From positions 1-64,000 of IMG/VR virus record IMGVR_UViG_3300032322_001460: a stretch of DNA of 64,000 bases; one strand, 5' to 3'. Position numbers and translations under genes: made by a program. This stretch comes from a virus. Each line of letters begins with the position of its first letter. Within the stretch, counting starts at the first letter, position 1. Shown piece after piece: positions 23,035 through 31,716 of the stretch. Under the pieces are notes generated by a model. It was not told where the DNA came from, did no database searches, and saw only the letters and a list, made by a program, of their open reading frames with translations.

Positions 23035-25300
23035 CAAATTTCCGTTTCAACCATTCAAAGTCATTAATTTTAGCTAGCTGGGTCTGATCATCTTTGGCAG
23101 ATAACCCAAAATCTCTTCCGGCGATAGCTCCTGCAATAGCATATTCTCCGTATTGTTTATCTTTGCCTTGACTACACCATACTACTAATCGTTCATTGGT
23201 TTCATCATCATCCTGTCTATTAATTAATTTAGCAGAAAGTTTGGCACACTCTCTAAATGCTGATTTCCATGTATTGAATGGATCAGTATTAAACACCGTG
23301 ACATTCGAAACTGCTTTCATAGCTATAAACTGATCGCTAATCGATGTAGTCATATCAGTACTGTTTACATCCATAGCTAAGGTTAGATGGCGTGGCAACA
23401 GTTTTACGCCCCCATAACCGTAGATTAATCCGTTAATAGGATTTTGACTTCTCCAAACATGTACTATATTCTTTTCATATCTCGTAACAACATGATCAAA
23501 ACTAAATTCGTCAACTATTTCAGCATCTCCATCTACTATCCATATCATTTCACTAGAGCAAATTTCTGCTGCTCGAATGTGAGCTTGATGGATTCCTTTA
23601 ACTCCGTGTACTCGTTTAGCACGAGGATATTTTTCTTTAAGATTGTTCCAATTCTCATCGGCGTTAGGTTCATTGTAACTGATAAACACTATGTCATATA
23701 GTTTATGTTGAGACGCAATGATTTCTTGTTCTTTTTTATTGATAAGATATCTAAAATCTATTTCTCTCTTTCCGACCTGAGAGTTTTTACTCATTAACAT
23801 GAGACCATTATAAGTGTGTTCTTTTTCTTTAAAATGATGGAGGAACACATGATTAATACTTCTATCATAATCATACTTGCCGTCACGTGGGTCAAAGTAC
23901 AGATCGAAAACTGATTCGTCTATTATTTCTATTTCAGGATAGGATACCCAAAACATATCATCTTGGACTGATTCTAGAGCAGACAAATAATCATCATATT
24001 CAGAAATTTCAACCAGTGGGTATTGAGATTTAGATACTATCCTGTCATGTTCTTTTTTATCGACTAGATATCTAATATCAAACTCTCGTTTTGAAATAGT
24101 TTTTTTCTTAGTGCATAAAATAACGCCATTGACAAAAGATTCTTTATCATAACATCTGTTTTTAAAAATGTGATGTTCAGATCTGTCATGATCATACTTG
24201 CCGTCACGTGGATCAAAGTATAGATCAAAAACTGATTCATCTGTCATTTTGATATTAGGCCATACTAGCCAAAACATATCATCTTTTGAAGTTTTTAAAG
24301 TTTCTAAATATTGATCATATGTATTTGCTGTTAAAATAGGATATTGAGATTTAGATACTACTCTGTCATGTTCTTTTTTATCGACTAGATATCTAATATC
24401 AAACTCTCGTTTTGAAATAGTTTTTTTCTTAGTGCATAACATAATACCATTGACAAACATTTCTTTATCATAACATCTGTTTTTAAAAATGTGATGTTCA
24501 GATCTATCGTAAGAGTTGTGATGGCTAAAATATATGTTAAAAACTGTTTGATCAATGACTGACAGATTTGGCCATACTAGCCAAAACATATCATCTTGAA
24601 TATCTAAATACTCGTCATATGTTAGTGGGGAATAAACACTGTATTGCTTAGGAGCACTTGCTTGTATATCGATTTCTTTTTTATTTGAAAAAAATCGATG
24701 CTGAAACTCTTTGCTCGAAACTGTTGTAGATTTAGGAAATAAACATATACCGTCGTGATGATCACCGTTCTTAAATATATGGACTACATTTCTGTTGTAC
24801 GACGGTACTTGATAATCAAAGCCAAAGTCTTCTATAATATCAACATCTTTCCATATAACCCAAAACATTTCAGTAGAAGAACTTTGTAATGCTGAAAGAT
24901 ATTCGTCGTAAGAGTTTACGAAAAATTTGTCGAAAGGTTTAGGGACGCTTGCTACGATGGCTATTTCTTTTTTATTATTAAAAAATCTATGATCAAATTC
25001 CCGTTGAGAAATATTTTCTGATTTAGGAAATAAACAAATACCATCGTAATGTTCTCCATTTTTGAAAACGTGAACATACATATCGTCCCACTTTGAGACT
25101 TTATATTCTAATAAATCAATAGTTTCGTTAATTTCTAGATCATCCCATATGACCCAAAACATTTTTGTAAATGCTCGAGAACGTATACTTTCATATGATT
25201 TAACATTAGACAATCGTTGTGCAATAGGATATTTAGATTTGATTTTCTTCCAAGTGTCATCAAATCCATTATCTTTAGAAACATAAAAAATATCATACAT
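23024..25300 (-). CDS. multi-repeat protein with one intact C-terminal GT-A glycosyltransferase domain
   Basis: A 758-residue protein. The C-terminal unit from residue 533 has YDIVFISYNEPNADENW, RAKRVHGVKGIHQAH and IWIVDGDAEIVDEF (DxD type), and matches the 305-residue glycosyltransferase encoded next door. Before it are five shortened repeats whose MFW... cores start at residues 47, 145, 238, 342 and 449 (for example MFWVIWDDLEI, MFWLVWPNIKM), each ending in a KREFD.R(Y/F)L..KKE segment. The repeats keep the fold-like pattern but lose the DxD, so they are probably non-catalytic binding or scaffold units. Repeats 3-5 are also similar at DNA level. Confidence 0.75.
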   Translation of the reverse strand: MYDIFYVSKDNGFDDTWKKIKSKYPIAQRLSNVKSYESIRSRAFTKMFWVIWDDLEINETIDLLEYKVSKWDDMYVHVFKNGEHYDGICLFPKSENISQREFDHRFFNNKKEIAIVASVPKPFDKFFVNSYDEYLSALQSSSTEMFWVIWKDVDIIEDFGFDYQVPSYNRNVVHIFKNGDHHDGICLFPKSTTVSSKEFQHRFFSNKKEIDIQASAPKQYSVYSPLTYDEYLDIQDDMFWLVWPNLSVIDQTVFNIYFSHHNSYDRSEHHIFKNRCYDKEMFVNGIMLCTKKKTISKREFDIRYLVDKKEHDRVVSKSQYPILTANTYDQYLETLKTSKDDMFWLVWPNIKMTDESVFDLYFDPRDGKYDHDRSEHHIFKNRCYDKESFVNGVILCTKKKTISKREFDIRYLVDKKEHDRIVSKSQYPLVEISEYDDYLSALESVQDDMFWVSYPEIEIIDESVFDLYFDPRDGKYDYDRSINHVFLHHFKEKEHTYNGLMLMSKNSQVGKREIDFRYLINKKEQEIIASQHKLYDIVFISYNEPNADENWNNLKEKYPRAKRVHGVKGIHQAHIRAAEICSSEMIWIVDGDAEIVDEFSFDHVVTRYEKNIVHVWRSQNPINGLIYGYGGVKLLPRHLTLAMDVNSTDMTTSISDQFIAMKAVSNVTVFNTDPFNTWKSAFRECAKLSAKLINRQDDDETNERLVVWCSQGKDKQYGEYAIAGAIAGRDFGLSAKDDQTQLAKINDFEWLKRKFDGV
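23705..24646 (-). repeat. tandem coding repeats inside the 758-residue protein gene
   Basis: Three adjacent units, 24347-24646, 24026-24346 (321 bp) and 23705-24025 (321 bp), encode repeats 3, 4 and 5. Units 3 and 4 share a run of more than 75 nearly identical bases at a 321-bp offset (around 24048-24120 and 24369-24441), so the duplication is recent or kept alike by recombination. Two older units lie upstream in the gene. Confidence 0.8.
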
Positions 25301-26210
25301 TTGCGGGAACGGGCATCTTAAAATATGTGTCGTTTAAATTCATTGTTTCGTTATATAGATCTAGCGTATACTTGCTTTGAGCAGCATCTAGATATGGCCA
25401 ATGTAATCCTAGACCTAACTTGATTTTTTCTCCGAGGTCTTTGGTAGCTTCAATTAATCCATCACCGTTAACTTCTTCATAAGGCTTGCCGTATTGTTTC
25501 CAGATATCTCTTAAGATCTCAAAATCTCTAACATCTACATAATTCCAATCTGTACAGTTAGCCATCCATGTTCCTAGTCTGGCTCCGTAAACTGCATAGA
25601 GTCCGTTTTCTTCGTGACTGCCGACAGTTGACCACATACGCAATCTATGTATATTGTGCCACCATATTCTCTGTTGTATTTCTAAAGGAGGGACCTTAAC
25701 ACCATCAAGCAGTGTCATTTTTACACCTTCACGAAATCCTGCTCTCCATGCTTGAAAAGGCGATCCGATGATAATGCTATCGCTGAAGCTTAAGGGAAAG
25801 TTACGATAACCATCTTCCCAACAGAAATCGACCTGTCCTCTATCGCTATCAGAATTTTCATGAGTTTTCATATTAAGGACGAAATCTTTTTTCCAGATTT
25901 TTAATCCTCCATTGCCATAACGTAATCCGTTGATAACATTACGACCGCACCAACCATAGACTCGAATCTTAGGATCATTCATATCTAAGTCGATATTAAA
26001 GAACTTAGGATCTACAATATTGTCGGCATCTACAGTTATAAACCAATCCGTCTCGGATTTTTCAGCGGCGGCTTTGTGTGCGTGGTCGCTACCTTTCACT
26101 CCGTGGACACGTTTTGCCCAAGGCACCTTATTGCACAGATCTGCATAATGCAAATCTGCGTTAGGTTCATCATAGCTTAAAAAAATAACATCGAATTCTA
26201 TAATTTTCAT
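25293..26210 (-). CDS. GT-A fold glycosyltransferase
   Basis: A 305-residue single-domain relative of the last unit of the adjacent 758-residue protein. Shared motifs are FDVIFLSYDEPNADLHYADL, WAKRVHGVKGSDHAHKAAAE and ITVDADNIVDPKFF (DxD, nucleotide-sugar metal site), with YGNGGLKIWKKDFV and PFQAWRAGFREGVKM. An intact DxD implies activity. The 8-base overlap with the repeat gene and common ancestry suggest that the repeat protein arose by duplication of this type of gene. Confidence 0.78.
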   Translation of the reverse strand: MKIIEFDVIFLSYDEPNADLHYADLCNKVPWAKRVHGVKGSDHAHKAAAEKSETDWFITVDADNIVDPKFFNIDLDMNDPKIRVYGWCGRNVINGLRYGNGGLKIWKKDFVLNMKTHENSDSDRGQVDFCWEDGYRNFPLSFSDSIIIGSPFQAWRAGFREGVKMTLLDGVKVPPLEIQQRIWWHNIHRLRMWSTVGSHEENGLYAVYGARLGTWMANCTDWNYVDVRDFEILRDIWKQYGKPYEEVNGDGLIEATKDLGEKIKLGLGLHWPYLDAAQSKYTLDLYNETMNLNDTYFKMPVPANV

Positions 26211-26803
26211 TTAATTTCCAAAGTATAATTAGAAAACAACCTTCTTGTAAAAATACTAAATTTGCTGCGCAATTTAAATTTAAATTTTTGAGGATATGCT
26301 GATAATTCGTCTATAGAAAATCTAATCATCTCTTTTAAGTTATTAGGATCATTATAGCCGGTAATTAAAAATATCAGTTCTTTTTCGCCGGGCCAAGACA
26401 TTTCTTTTATCGACGGGTTAATTTTAAAAATAAGTTCTTCTTCTTTTCTATCGTAAATTATCTGAATATCAGGTTTAGATATGTTTGACCACTTCTTCTC
26501 AATTACTCTATGTAACACATTATCAATTTTACTTAACACAAGATCGTAATTTTGATTTTCTAAAATTTTAAAAGGAAGTTGACTAGTATCTATTCTAATA
26601 GAAGATAATGTTTTAATTCCGGTTAAGAGATCGTCGGCTAGGTCATCGTCAATTTCCAGACAGTCATTATCAGTTATATTAGACCAACTAGGAAAAACTT
26701 CTGTAATTACACCCGATTCTAGAGCAAATCGAATATAGTATTTTATGACAGGAATATCTACCGTTAAATCAAAATAATCTTCAACTACTGTTTCTTGGAC
26801 CAT
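26207..26803 (-). CDS. unknown protein between glycosyltransferase genes
   Basis: A 198-residue protein, MVQETVVEDYFDLTVDIPVIK to SNYTLEIK. It is acidic in the first half (ITDNDCLEIDDDLADDLL) and ends in a basic segment (KFKFKLRSKFSIFTRRLFSN). No family recognised, no membrane segment. It overlaps the flanking glycosyltransferase genes by 4 and 19 bases, so it is probably made with them and may be an accessory subunit. Confidence 0.55.
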   Translation of the reverse strand: MVQETVVEDYFDLTVDIPVIKYYIRFALESGVITEVFPSWSNITDNDCLEIDDDLADDLLTGIKTLSSIRIDTSQLPFKILENQNYDLVLSKIDNVLHRVIEKKWSNISKPDIQIIYDRKEEELIFKINPSIKEMSWPGEKELIFLITGYNDPNNLKEMIRFSIDELSAYPQKFKFKLRSKFSIFTRRLFSNYTLEIK

Positions 26804-27630
26804 AAAATATCCTCTAAAAGACTTATATACTCGTCGGTCATTAAATCTTTTTCAACATAATGAATAATATTTGTTTGTTGAAAATTTCCGATCTTTAAAT
26901 TTCCTTGATCATTTAAATAAAATCCCACGTGATCTGTAACTTTATCTGAAGAAAATGACCAATCTTGTATTCTAGGCTTAAGATGTGTTATACAAGGAAA
27001 ACTCAAATCATAACTGATTTCGTCGGATATATCTAAAATTTTTGCACTTAAAGCAAACGCTTCATCAGTACCTAAAATCTTCGGTATATGATTACTTAAA
27101 AATAAGTTCGAAAACTCGATAGGATTTTCTATAATGTATCTTCCTAAAGAAAAAAATTCTTTAGCCAAGTCAGAATTTTTATTAAAAAAAGTATAAAAAC
27201 TATAAAGATTAGGAAGTCCATTTTTTTCAAAAGTTCTTCTATAAAAGTTATCCGTTACAACATCATTCCTAAATGTATAACTTTTATTTGGTAGATATAA
27301 TTCTATATTATTTTCAATAAAATAATCTATCCAATGACTATAGTCTCTTAAGAATAACATATCTGCATCTAAACATACCGTGTTCTCAAAAGGTGTTAAA
27401 TCGTCCATCCAAGAACGACCATCCCATCCTGTCTTTTGATTCCATTCTATAACTGTATCAAATACCCAGGGAGAGGCGAGATTTTCAACTTTTGACTTAT
27501 CATCTATTACCAATGCTACTTTATCGTACCCTTCTTTCTGAGTATTTTTAATGCTGATGGCTAAGCCGTAGGCCATTTTAAGATAATCTATATTTTCATT
27601 AGAAGCAAATATTAAATAACCAAAGTTCAT
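26785..27630 (-). CDS. GT8-like GT-A glycosyltransferase
   Basis: A 281-residue protein starting MNFGYLIFASNENIDYLKMAYGLAISIK. The metal-binding DxD is in FENTVCLDADMLFLRDYSHW (near residue 94), and later TDEAFALSAK and ITHLKPRIQDW match the second half of this kind of enzyme. It resembles the next upstream protein in layout. It probably transfers a hexose onto a glycan or virion protein. It overlaps both neighbours. Confidence 0.7.
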   Translation of the reverse strand: MNFGYLIFASNENIDYLKMAYGLAISIKNTQKEGYDKVALVIDDKSKVENLASPWVFDTVIEWNQKTGWDGRSWMDDLTPFENTVCLDADMLFLRDYSHWIDYFIENNIELYLPNKSYTFRNDVVTDNFYRRTFEKNGLPNLYSFYTFFNKNSDLAKEFFSLGRYIIENPIEFSNLFLSNHIPKILGTDEAFALSAKILDISDEISYDLSFPCITHLKPRIQDWSFSSDKVTDHVGFYLNDQGNLKIGNFQQTNIIHYVEKDLMTDEYISLLEDILWSKKQ

Positions 27631-28487
27631 ATTAATTCCATTAGCATATCTTTATTCCTGATAATACTTTGTTTGTTCATAACATGAATATCAGTGTTTA
27701 AAATTTTTGCAGATTTATAGTTTCCGTCATCGTGCGGATTCATTAAAATTATCATCTTTCCTGTATTATCAACTTCTAATAAAATATCTTTATCTAAAAC
27801 AGAAGTTATAGGAGGAAGATTGTAAACGTTTTCAATCTCATAACCGCTCAATATATGTTTGGCAATACTAAAGGCAATATCATTTCTAAACTGTGATGGA
27901 TTAAATCTAAAAAGGTCAGCAAAATAAACATAATTTAATTTTATAAATTCTACTAATTTAAAGAAAAAATCGCTTTCTTTATTTTTTTTAAACATAACCG
28001 TAGTGGCCCACAATAAAGGAATACTTGATTCAGAAATTCTTTTATCAAGATATCCCGGACGATCTTCTAAGATGTCATTTATAGAATCACCAATCATCAC
28101 ACTGGATTCAACATTCCAGTATTCATTTAATCTATCAGTGAAAATTAAAAAATCGCTATCTATTAATAACGTGTTATCATAAGGGCTTAAAGAATAAGCA
28201 TCGCATCTATTAGAATTTAAAAACGGTACAGTTTGATGATGGAATCCATCATAAAGTTTTCTCGTGTTTTCTGTATAAGGGTATTCTATTTCTATAATTT
28301 TTTCAAAAACATCGTTTAATTTTTTCTCTAATCCAGCCGTTTTTAACCATGATAAAGTTCCGCTATCTGTCACTAATGATGCAGGTACCTTAAGATTTTT
28401 TTTGGCTAGGCCTCCAGATATTATTGCCAGTGTGCCGTAATCAATAAAAGGACTGTTATGAGCAAAAATTAGTACGCCGTTATTCAT
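27627..28487 (-). CDS. GT8-like GT-A glycosyltransferase
   Basis: A 286-residue protein, MNNGVLIFAHNSPFIDYGTLA. The DxD is in YDNTLLIDSDFLIFTDRL (near residue 113), with KVPASLVTDSGTLSWLK before it and FRNDIAFSIAKHILSGYE after. It probably shares an ancestor with the 26785-27630 protein, but the two are clearly diverged and may use different donors. The ends overlap by 4 bases on both sides. Confidence 0.68.
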   Translation of the reverse strand: MNNGVLIFAHNSPFIDYGTLAIISGGLAKKNLKVPASLVTDSGTLSWLKTAGLEKKLNDVFEKIIEIEYPYTENTRKLYDGFHHQTVPFLNSNRCDAYSLSPYDNTLLIDSDFLIFTDRLNEYWNVESSVMIGDSINDILEDRPGYLDKRISESSIPLLWATTVMFKKNKESDFFFKLVEFIKLNYVYFADLFRFNPSQFRNDIAFSIAKHILSGYEIENVYNLPPITSVLDKDILLEVDNTGKMIILMNPHDDGNYKSAKILNTDIHVMNKQSIIRNKDMLMELI

Positions 28488-28834
28488 AGTTCTAAAAGTT
28501 TTTCCAATGAACGAGTTTTCTTTACTTTTTCATATTCTTTATAATATTCTAAAGTAGAAGTAAAATATCTATCTAATATTTCATTTTTAAAATCTTCTAA
28601 ATCATTAATCAAAATTGGATTATTATTAGAATCTAAAATAGGAACATCGTTTTTTCTGCCATTATTGATAAGCATATCAACAAAAGTTATTAACGACATA
28701 TCTATTTTAAATATACCGCCGCTATAGCCATAGGTAAGCCTAGCTTCATTTTTTTCTTTTAAAATTTTTCGTTGAATTGAAAATGTGTGCCTAAAATTAG
28801 AAAAATCTAAGGCTTTTCGAAGACGTTCATCCAT
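28484..28834 (-). CDS. conserved small marine T4-like protein
   Basis: A 116-residue protein, MDERLRKALDFSNFRHTFSIQ to RSLEKLLEL. AAAGG precedes the ATG. The pattern LxKALDFSNxR, GGIFKIDMSLITFVDMLINNG and a C-terminal YFTSTLEYYKEYEKVKK helix recurs in T4-like cyanophages with no known function. It is the first gene of the minus-strand accessory cluster, next to the tail-fibre block, so it may belong functionally to the virion genes. Confidence 0.7.
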   Translation of the reverse strand: MDERLRKALDFSNFRHTFSIQRKILKEKNEARLTYGYSGGIFKIDMSLITFVDMLINNGRKNDVPILDSNNNPILINDLEDFKNEILDRYFTSTLEYYKEYEKVKKTRSLEKLLEL

Positions 28835-28851
28835 TCTTATCCCTTTAATTA

Positions 28852-28877
28852 AAGTAGCACATTATTTAGTGCCACTT
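28852..28877 (-). promoter_or_regulatory. hairpin with a late-promoter-like box in its loop
   Basis: On the minus strand AAGTGGCAC (28877-28869) can pair with GTGCTACTT (28860-28852), with one G-U pair, around an 8-base loop TAAATAAT. The sequence ACTAAATA (28870-28863) matches TATAAATA at 6 of 8 positions. It lies in the 60-base gap between the fibre gene and the accessory cluster. It could be a weak terminator, a processing site, or a late promoter; no long U-tract follows. Confidence 0.35.
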
Positions 28878-28894
28878 AAATTAAGGTCAAAGAA

Positions 28895-29914
28895 TTATGA
28901 ACCGGTGATTGATGTATTGCTATATGTAGGCAAAGTAATCGTCCAAACTGGTTGAACGGCGGGAGGAGTCACTATAGGTAATAAATTAATTCCAGCAGTA
29001 CTTCCGGCATAAGTTTGAGTAACTGTTAAATTTAAAGTTCCGTCAACTACATCACCGGGAGGATTAGTAAGAGCGGGTAACCCAGCTGATACATCCGGAT
29101 CTGTATATCCGTCAGACCAAGTTGCTGTGAAAATAATCTGTGTCGCAGTAAACGAAGAACTACCCACAACACCACTTGCTAATCTAGCACGTAATCTCCA
29201 TGTGTTTGAAGCATACGGTGCTGAAGATGTAATAGAATACCAAATTTGATCAGTAGTTGTAAGATTATAAAAATTAACTCCTTGGTTGCCACTACTGATC
29301 GCGCCTAAGCCTTGCGTCCCGGCAGATGTTAAAGTACTAGACCATATACTGTTTTGAGAAGTTGAAGCACCTCCAGTTCTTGTACTATTAAAATTTATCC
29401 TACCGCCACTGTTAAAGAAATAACGCATGGCATTGGAACTAGGAAAAGTAACGGTAACGGTGCAAGAAACAGCAGAACTCCAACTAGTCGTTCTGGTAAT
29501 AGGCATTGGAAGATCAACGCCACCGCTGTCTTTAATTGATACTGTACTAAAGTAACCAGTTCCAAGATTAAATTTATTAGCAATGGCAGTATTGGTTAAG
29601 GAATCGTACTGCGTAACTGGATGGGTGGCACCATATCTAATAACATCTCCACTGTTTACTGTAGTAACAGTAGGACTAGTTCCATCTTGATGTAATCTAG
29701 CATTAAGGATATCGCTTTTTAAAAGTTCAAATTGAGACCTGGTAATAGTTTGACCTGCTGCCACTGCAGAACTCATCAACTGTTGACCGTAGCCAAATGT
29801 ATAATCAGTCAATCCGGTAGTAGGGTTGGTTGTCCCTGTTCCCATAACAGCTATAATTTTATTTCTGATAGCGTTATAATCTGCTGCTGATATTCTTGAT
29901 CCGACTGATGCCAT
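28895..29914 (-). CDS. virion structural / fibre-like protein
   Basis: A 339-residue protein rich in Ser, Thr, Gly and Ala, with almost no lysine in the distal part. The N-terminal domain MASVGSRISAADYNAIRNKI resembles virion proteins of marine T4-like phages; the middle (MRYFFNSGGRINFNSTRTGG, WSSTLTSAGTQGLG) and the C-terminus (Thr/Pro-rich) look like an adhesin or decoration protein. No enzyme motif. It is the last gene of the fibre operon and probably exposed on the particle. Confidence 0.6.
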   Translation of the reverse strand: MASVGSRISAADYNAIRNKIIAVMGTGTTNPTTGLTDYTFGYGQQLMSSAVAAGQTITRSQFELLKSDILNARLHQDGTSPTVTTVNSGDVIRYGATHPVTQYDSLTNTAIANKFNLGTGYFSTVSIKDSGGVDLPMPITRTTSWSSAVSCTVTVTFPSSNAMRYFFNSGGRINFNSTRTGGASTSQNSIWSSTLTSAGTQGLGAISSGNQGVNFYNLTTTDQIWYSITSSAPYASNTWRLRARLASGVVGSSSFTATQIIFTATWSDGYTDPDVSAGLPALTNPPGDVVDGTLNLTVTQTYAGSTAGINLLPIVTPPAVQPVWTITLPTYSNTSITGS

Positions 29915-29926
29915 TTTTATTATTCC

Positions 29927-31675
29927 TTATATTACAATACATTCAATGATTCTTTGTTGTACTTCATCGCTAGTTTCTAGGGCTATGGCAAAAACATCAG
30001 GATAAGAATGATAAGCAGCTTTTTGAGCCGCGCCATTGTTGACTGCTATCAGCCTATCTCCCTTTTTAATTGATCCTACTACTTTAACAGGAACCCTTCC
30101 TTTTAATGCCACTGCAACACCGCCAACTAATCCATCATTCATAAGGTATGCTGGTTTTTCCGAGATAACACCGATAGCTCTATCTCCAAATTTAGATGCT
30201 GTAATTTCTTTTTCGCCGCCCACAGATACAACTGTTCCTACTTCATAATCCTGATCTGGAAGATATTTTTCTGCTAGATCTCCGTACTCTGCTGCTGTTG
30301 CCGTTCCTCTAAACTTAACAGCATATATATCTCCAGACGCATCTCTAGCTGCGATAGTATTGGCTGTAGCGGTAGTCTTTGCTGAACGGTAGTTTGGATC
30401 AGTATCCGATGCAGCATCATTAATTCTTAATCGATCTGCCTTATCTGTAGTTCCAACAAACTGATTAGCTAAAATATTTCCCGAAGAGTTTCTAATTGGG
30501 ATAGTACTAACAACCACCGACTCAGATGCGCTGATGCCTCCTAGTGTAGATGCAGATGTTGCAGTTCCTGTAACACTACCTGTAACGTTTCCGGTTAAAT
30601 TTCCAGAAAAACTACCAGTATAAACCTTTGTTGTTGCGTTGTACGCTACCGAATTATCACTGGCTAACACATTTCCTTTGTGTATACCTGTTGTATTTCC
30701 AGTAACGTTTCCTACTAATGCACCATTAAATGTAGAGGCTGTGACCTGTAACCACGATGATCCTGTTGTTCCTAAATTAAACGTTCCGTCTGCTGCAGGA
30801 AATACTCCTGTGGCTCCTATTCTTAAAACATCAAGATCTACAGAAGTCTTGATTCTAAATGTTATATTATCTCCGAGCTGATTTTCTAATAAAACATTGT
30901 TACCGTCTTCAACCCAAATTCTTAAATCATTTTGATCGCCAATGGTTATTCCCGAATCAGCTACAGATAAACCTGTTGAAAACGTAGCAGCACCAGCTCT
31001 TACAAAATCCGAGGCGGAAAAACCTCCTAATTTTGCAGCATTAGAAGCAGTACCCCAAAAATAATGATCTGTGCTGGTAACTCCTGTAGTACCATTAGTA
31101 TTAACTAGATTGATACCTTTCTTTATATCTTGAAAACCCGTAATCGGATTAGATGTATTCAGCCTAAAAGCATCAGCACTTAAAATAGCAACAACTTCGC
31201 CTTCAGAAACTAATTTTAAAATAGAATGATTGTTATTAACATCATCTTTTACAGTGTCCTGAACTGCTGCCGATTCACCTGTAGTAGGACTAGCTTCAGG
31301 GCCAATTAATATATATTCCGTACCATTCCACGTATAAAGTTGCTCAGCACTGGTATCGAACCATAAATCTCCTGTTTGTAAACCTGTAGGTGGTGTACTT
31401 CCTATTTCTGCTCCGCTGGAAGTTCTAAATCTAGTACCGTCAAAAAATTTAAGCTTTTTACTTCCTGTATCGAACCATATTTGACCAGTAATTCTTTTTG
31501 GCGGGGCTGTAGTATTAGCAAAATTTTCTAGCAAATGAAGGAAGTTTTCATTTTGAACCTCTCCGTATCCGGCATAATTTTTACCTACAAATCTTAGATC
31601 TGTGGTAGTATCAATAGTACCATCATCGACTGATACCAAAAAAGTGCCGTTAAATTTATCAACTTGATATGCCAT
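29927..31675 (-). CDS. tail fibre-like protein, paralogue 1
   Basis: A 582-residue member of a four-paralogue set. The N-terminal domain, MAYQVDKFNGTFLVSVDDGT with VGKNYAGYGEVQNENFLHLL and RITGQIWFDTGSKKL, is shared by all four and probably attaches to the particle. The middle has GNxTGN-type repeats typical of fibre shafts. The C-terminal 130 residues (AAEYGDLAEKYLPDQDYEVG, GVISEKPAYLMND, GRVPVKVVGSIKKGDRLI) match the end of paralogue 2 and resemble distal domains of other marine phage fibres, some thought to self-cleave; I cannot confirm cleavage here. A late promoter lies 20 bases upstream. Confidence 0.72.
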   Translation of the reverse strand: MAYQVDKFNGTFLVSVDDGTIDTTTDLRFVGKNYAGYGEVQNENFLHLLENFANTTAPPKRITGQIWFDTGSKKLKFFDGTRFRTSSGAEIGSTPPTGLQTGDLWFDTSAEQLYTWNGTEYILIGPEASPTTGESAAVQDTVKDDVNNNHSILKLVSEGEVVAILSADAFRLNTSNPITGFQDIKKGINLVNTNGTTGVTSTDHYFWGTASNAAKLGGFSASDFVRAGAATFSTGLSVADSGITIGDQNDLRIWVEDGNNVLLENQLGDNITFRIKTSVDLDVLRIGATGVFPAADGTFNLGTTGSSWLQVTASTFNGALVGNVTGNTTGIHKGNVLASDNSVAYNATTKVYTGSFSGNLTGNVTGSVTGTATSASTLGGISASESVVVSTIPIRNSSGNILANQFVGTTDKADRLRINDAASDTDPNYRSAKTTATANTIAARDASGDIYAVKFRGTATAAEYGDLAEKYLPDQDYEVGTVVSVGGEKEITASKFGDRAIGVISEKPAYLMNDGLVGGVAVALKGRVPVKVVGSIKKGDRLIAVNNGAAQKAAYHSYPDVFAIALETSDEVQQRIIECIVI

Positions 31676-31695
31676 CTATAAACTCCGATATTCAG

Positions 31696-31703
31696 TATTT
31701 ATG
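31696..31703 (-). promoter_or_regulatory. late promoter-like box upstream of fibre paralogue 1
   Basis: Minus-strand CATAAATA, 7 of 8 positions of TATAAATA, in the only sizeable gap (41 bases) among the fibre genes. A ribosome site CGGAG follows at a good distance before the ATG at 31675. Confidence 0.6.
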
Positions 31704-31716
31704 TGTTAAATTATTC

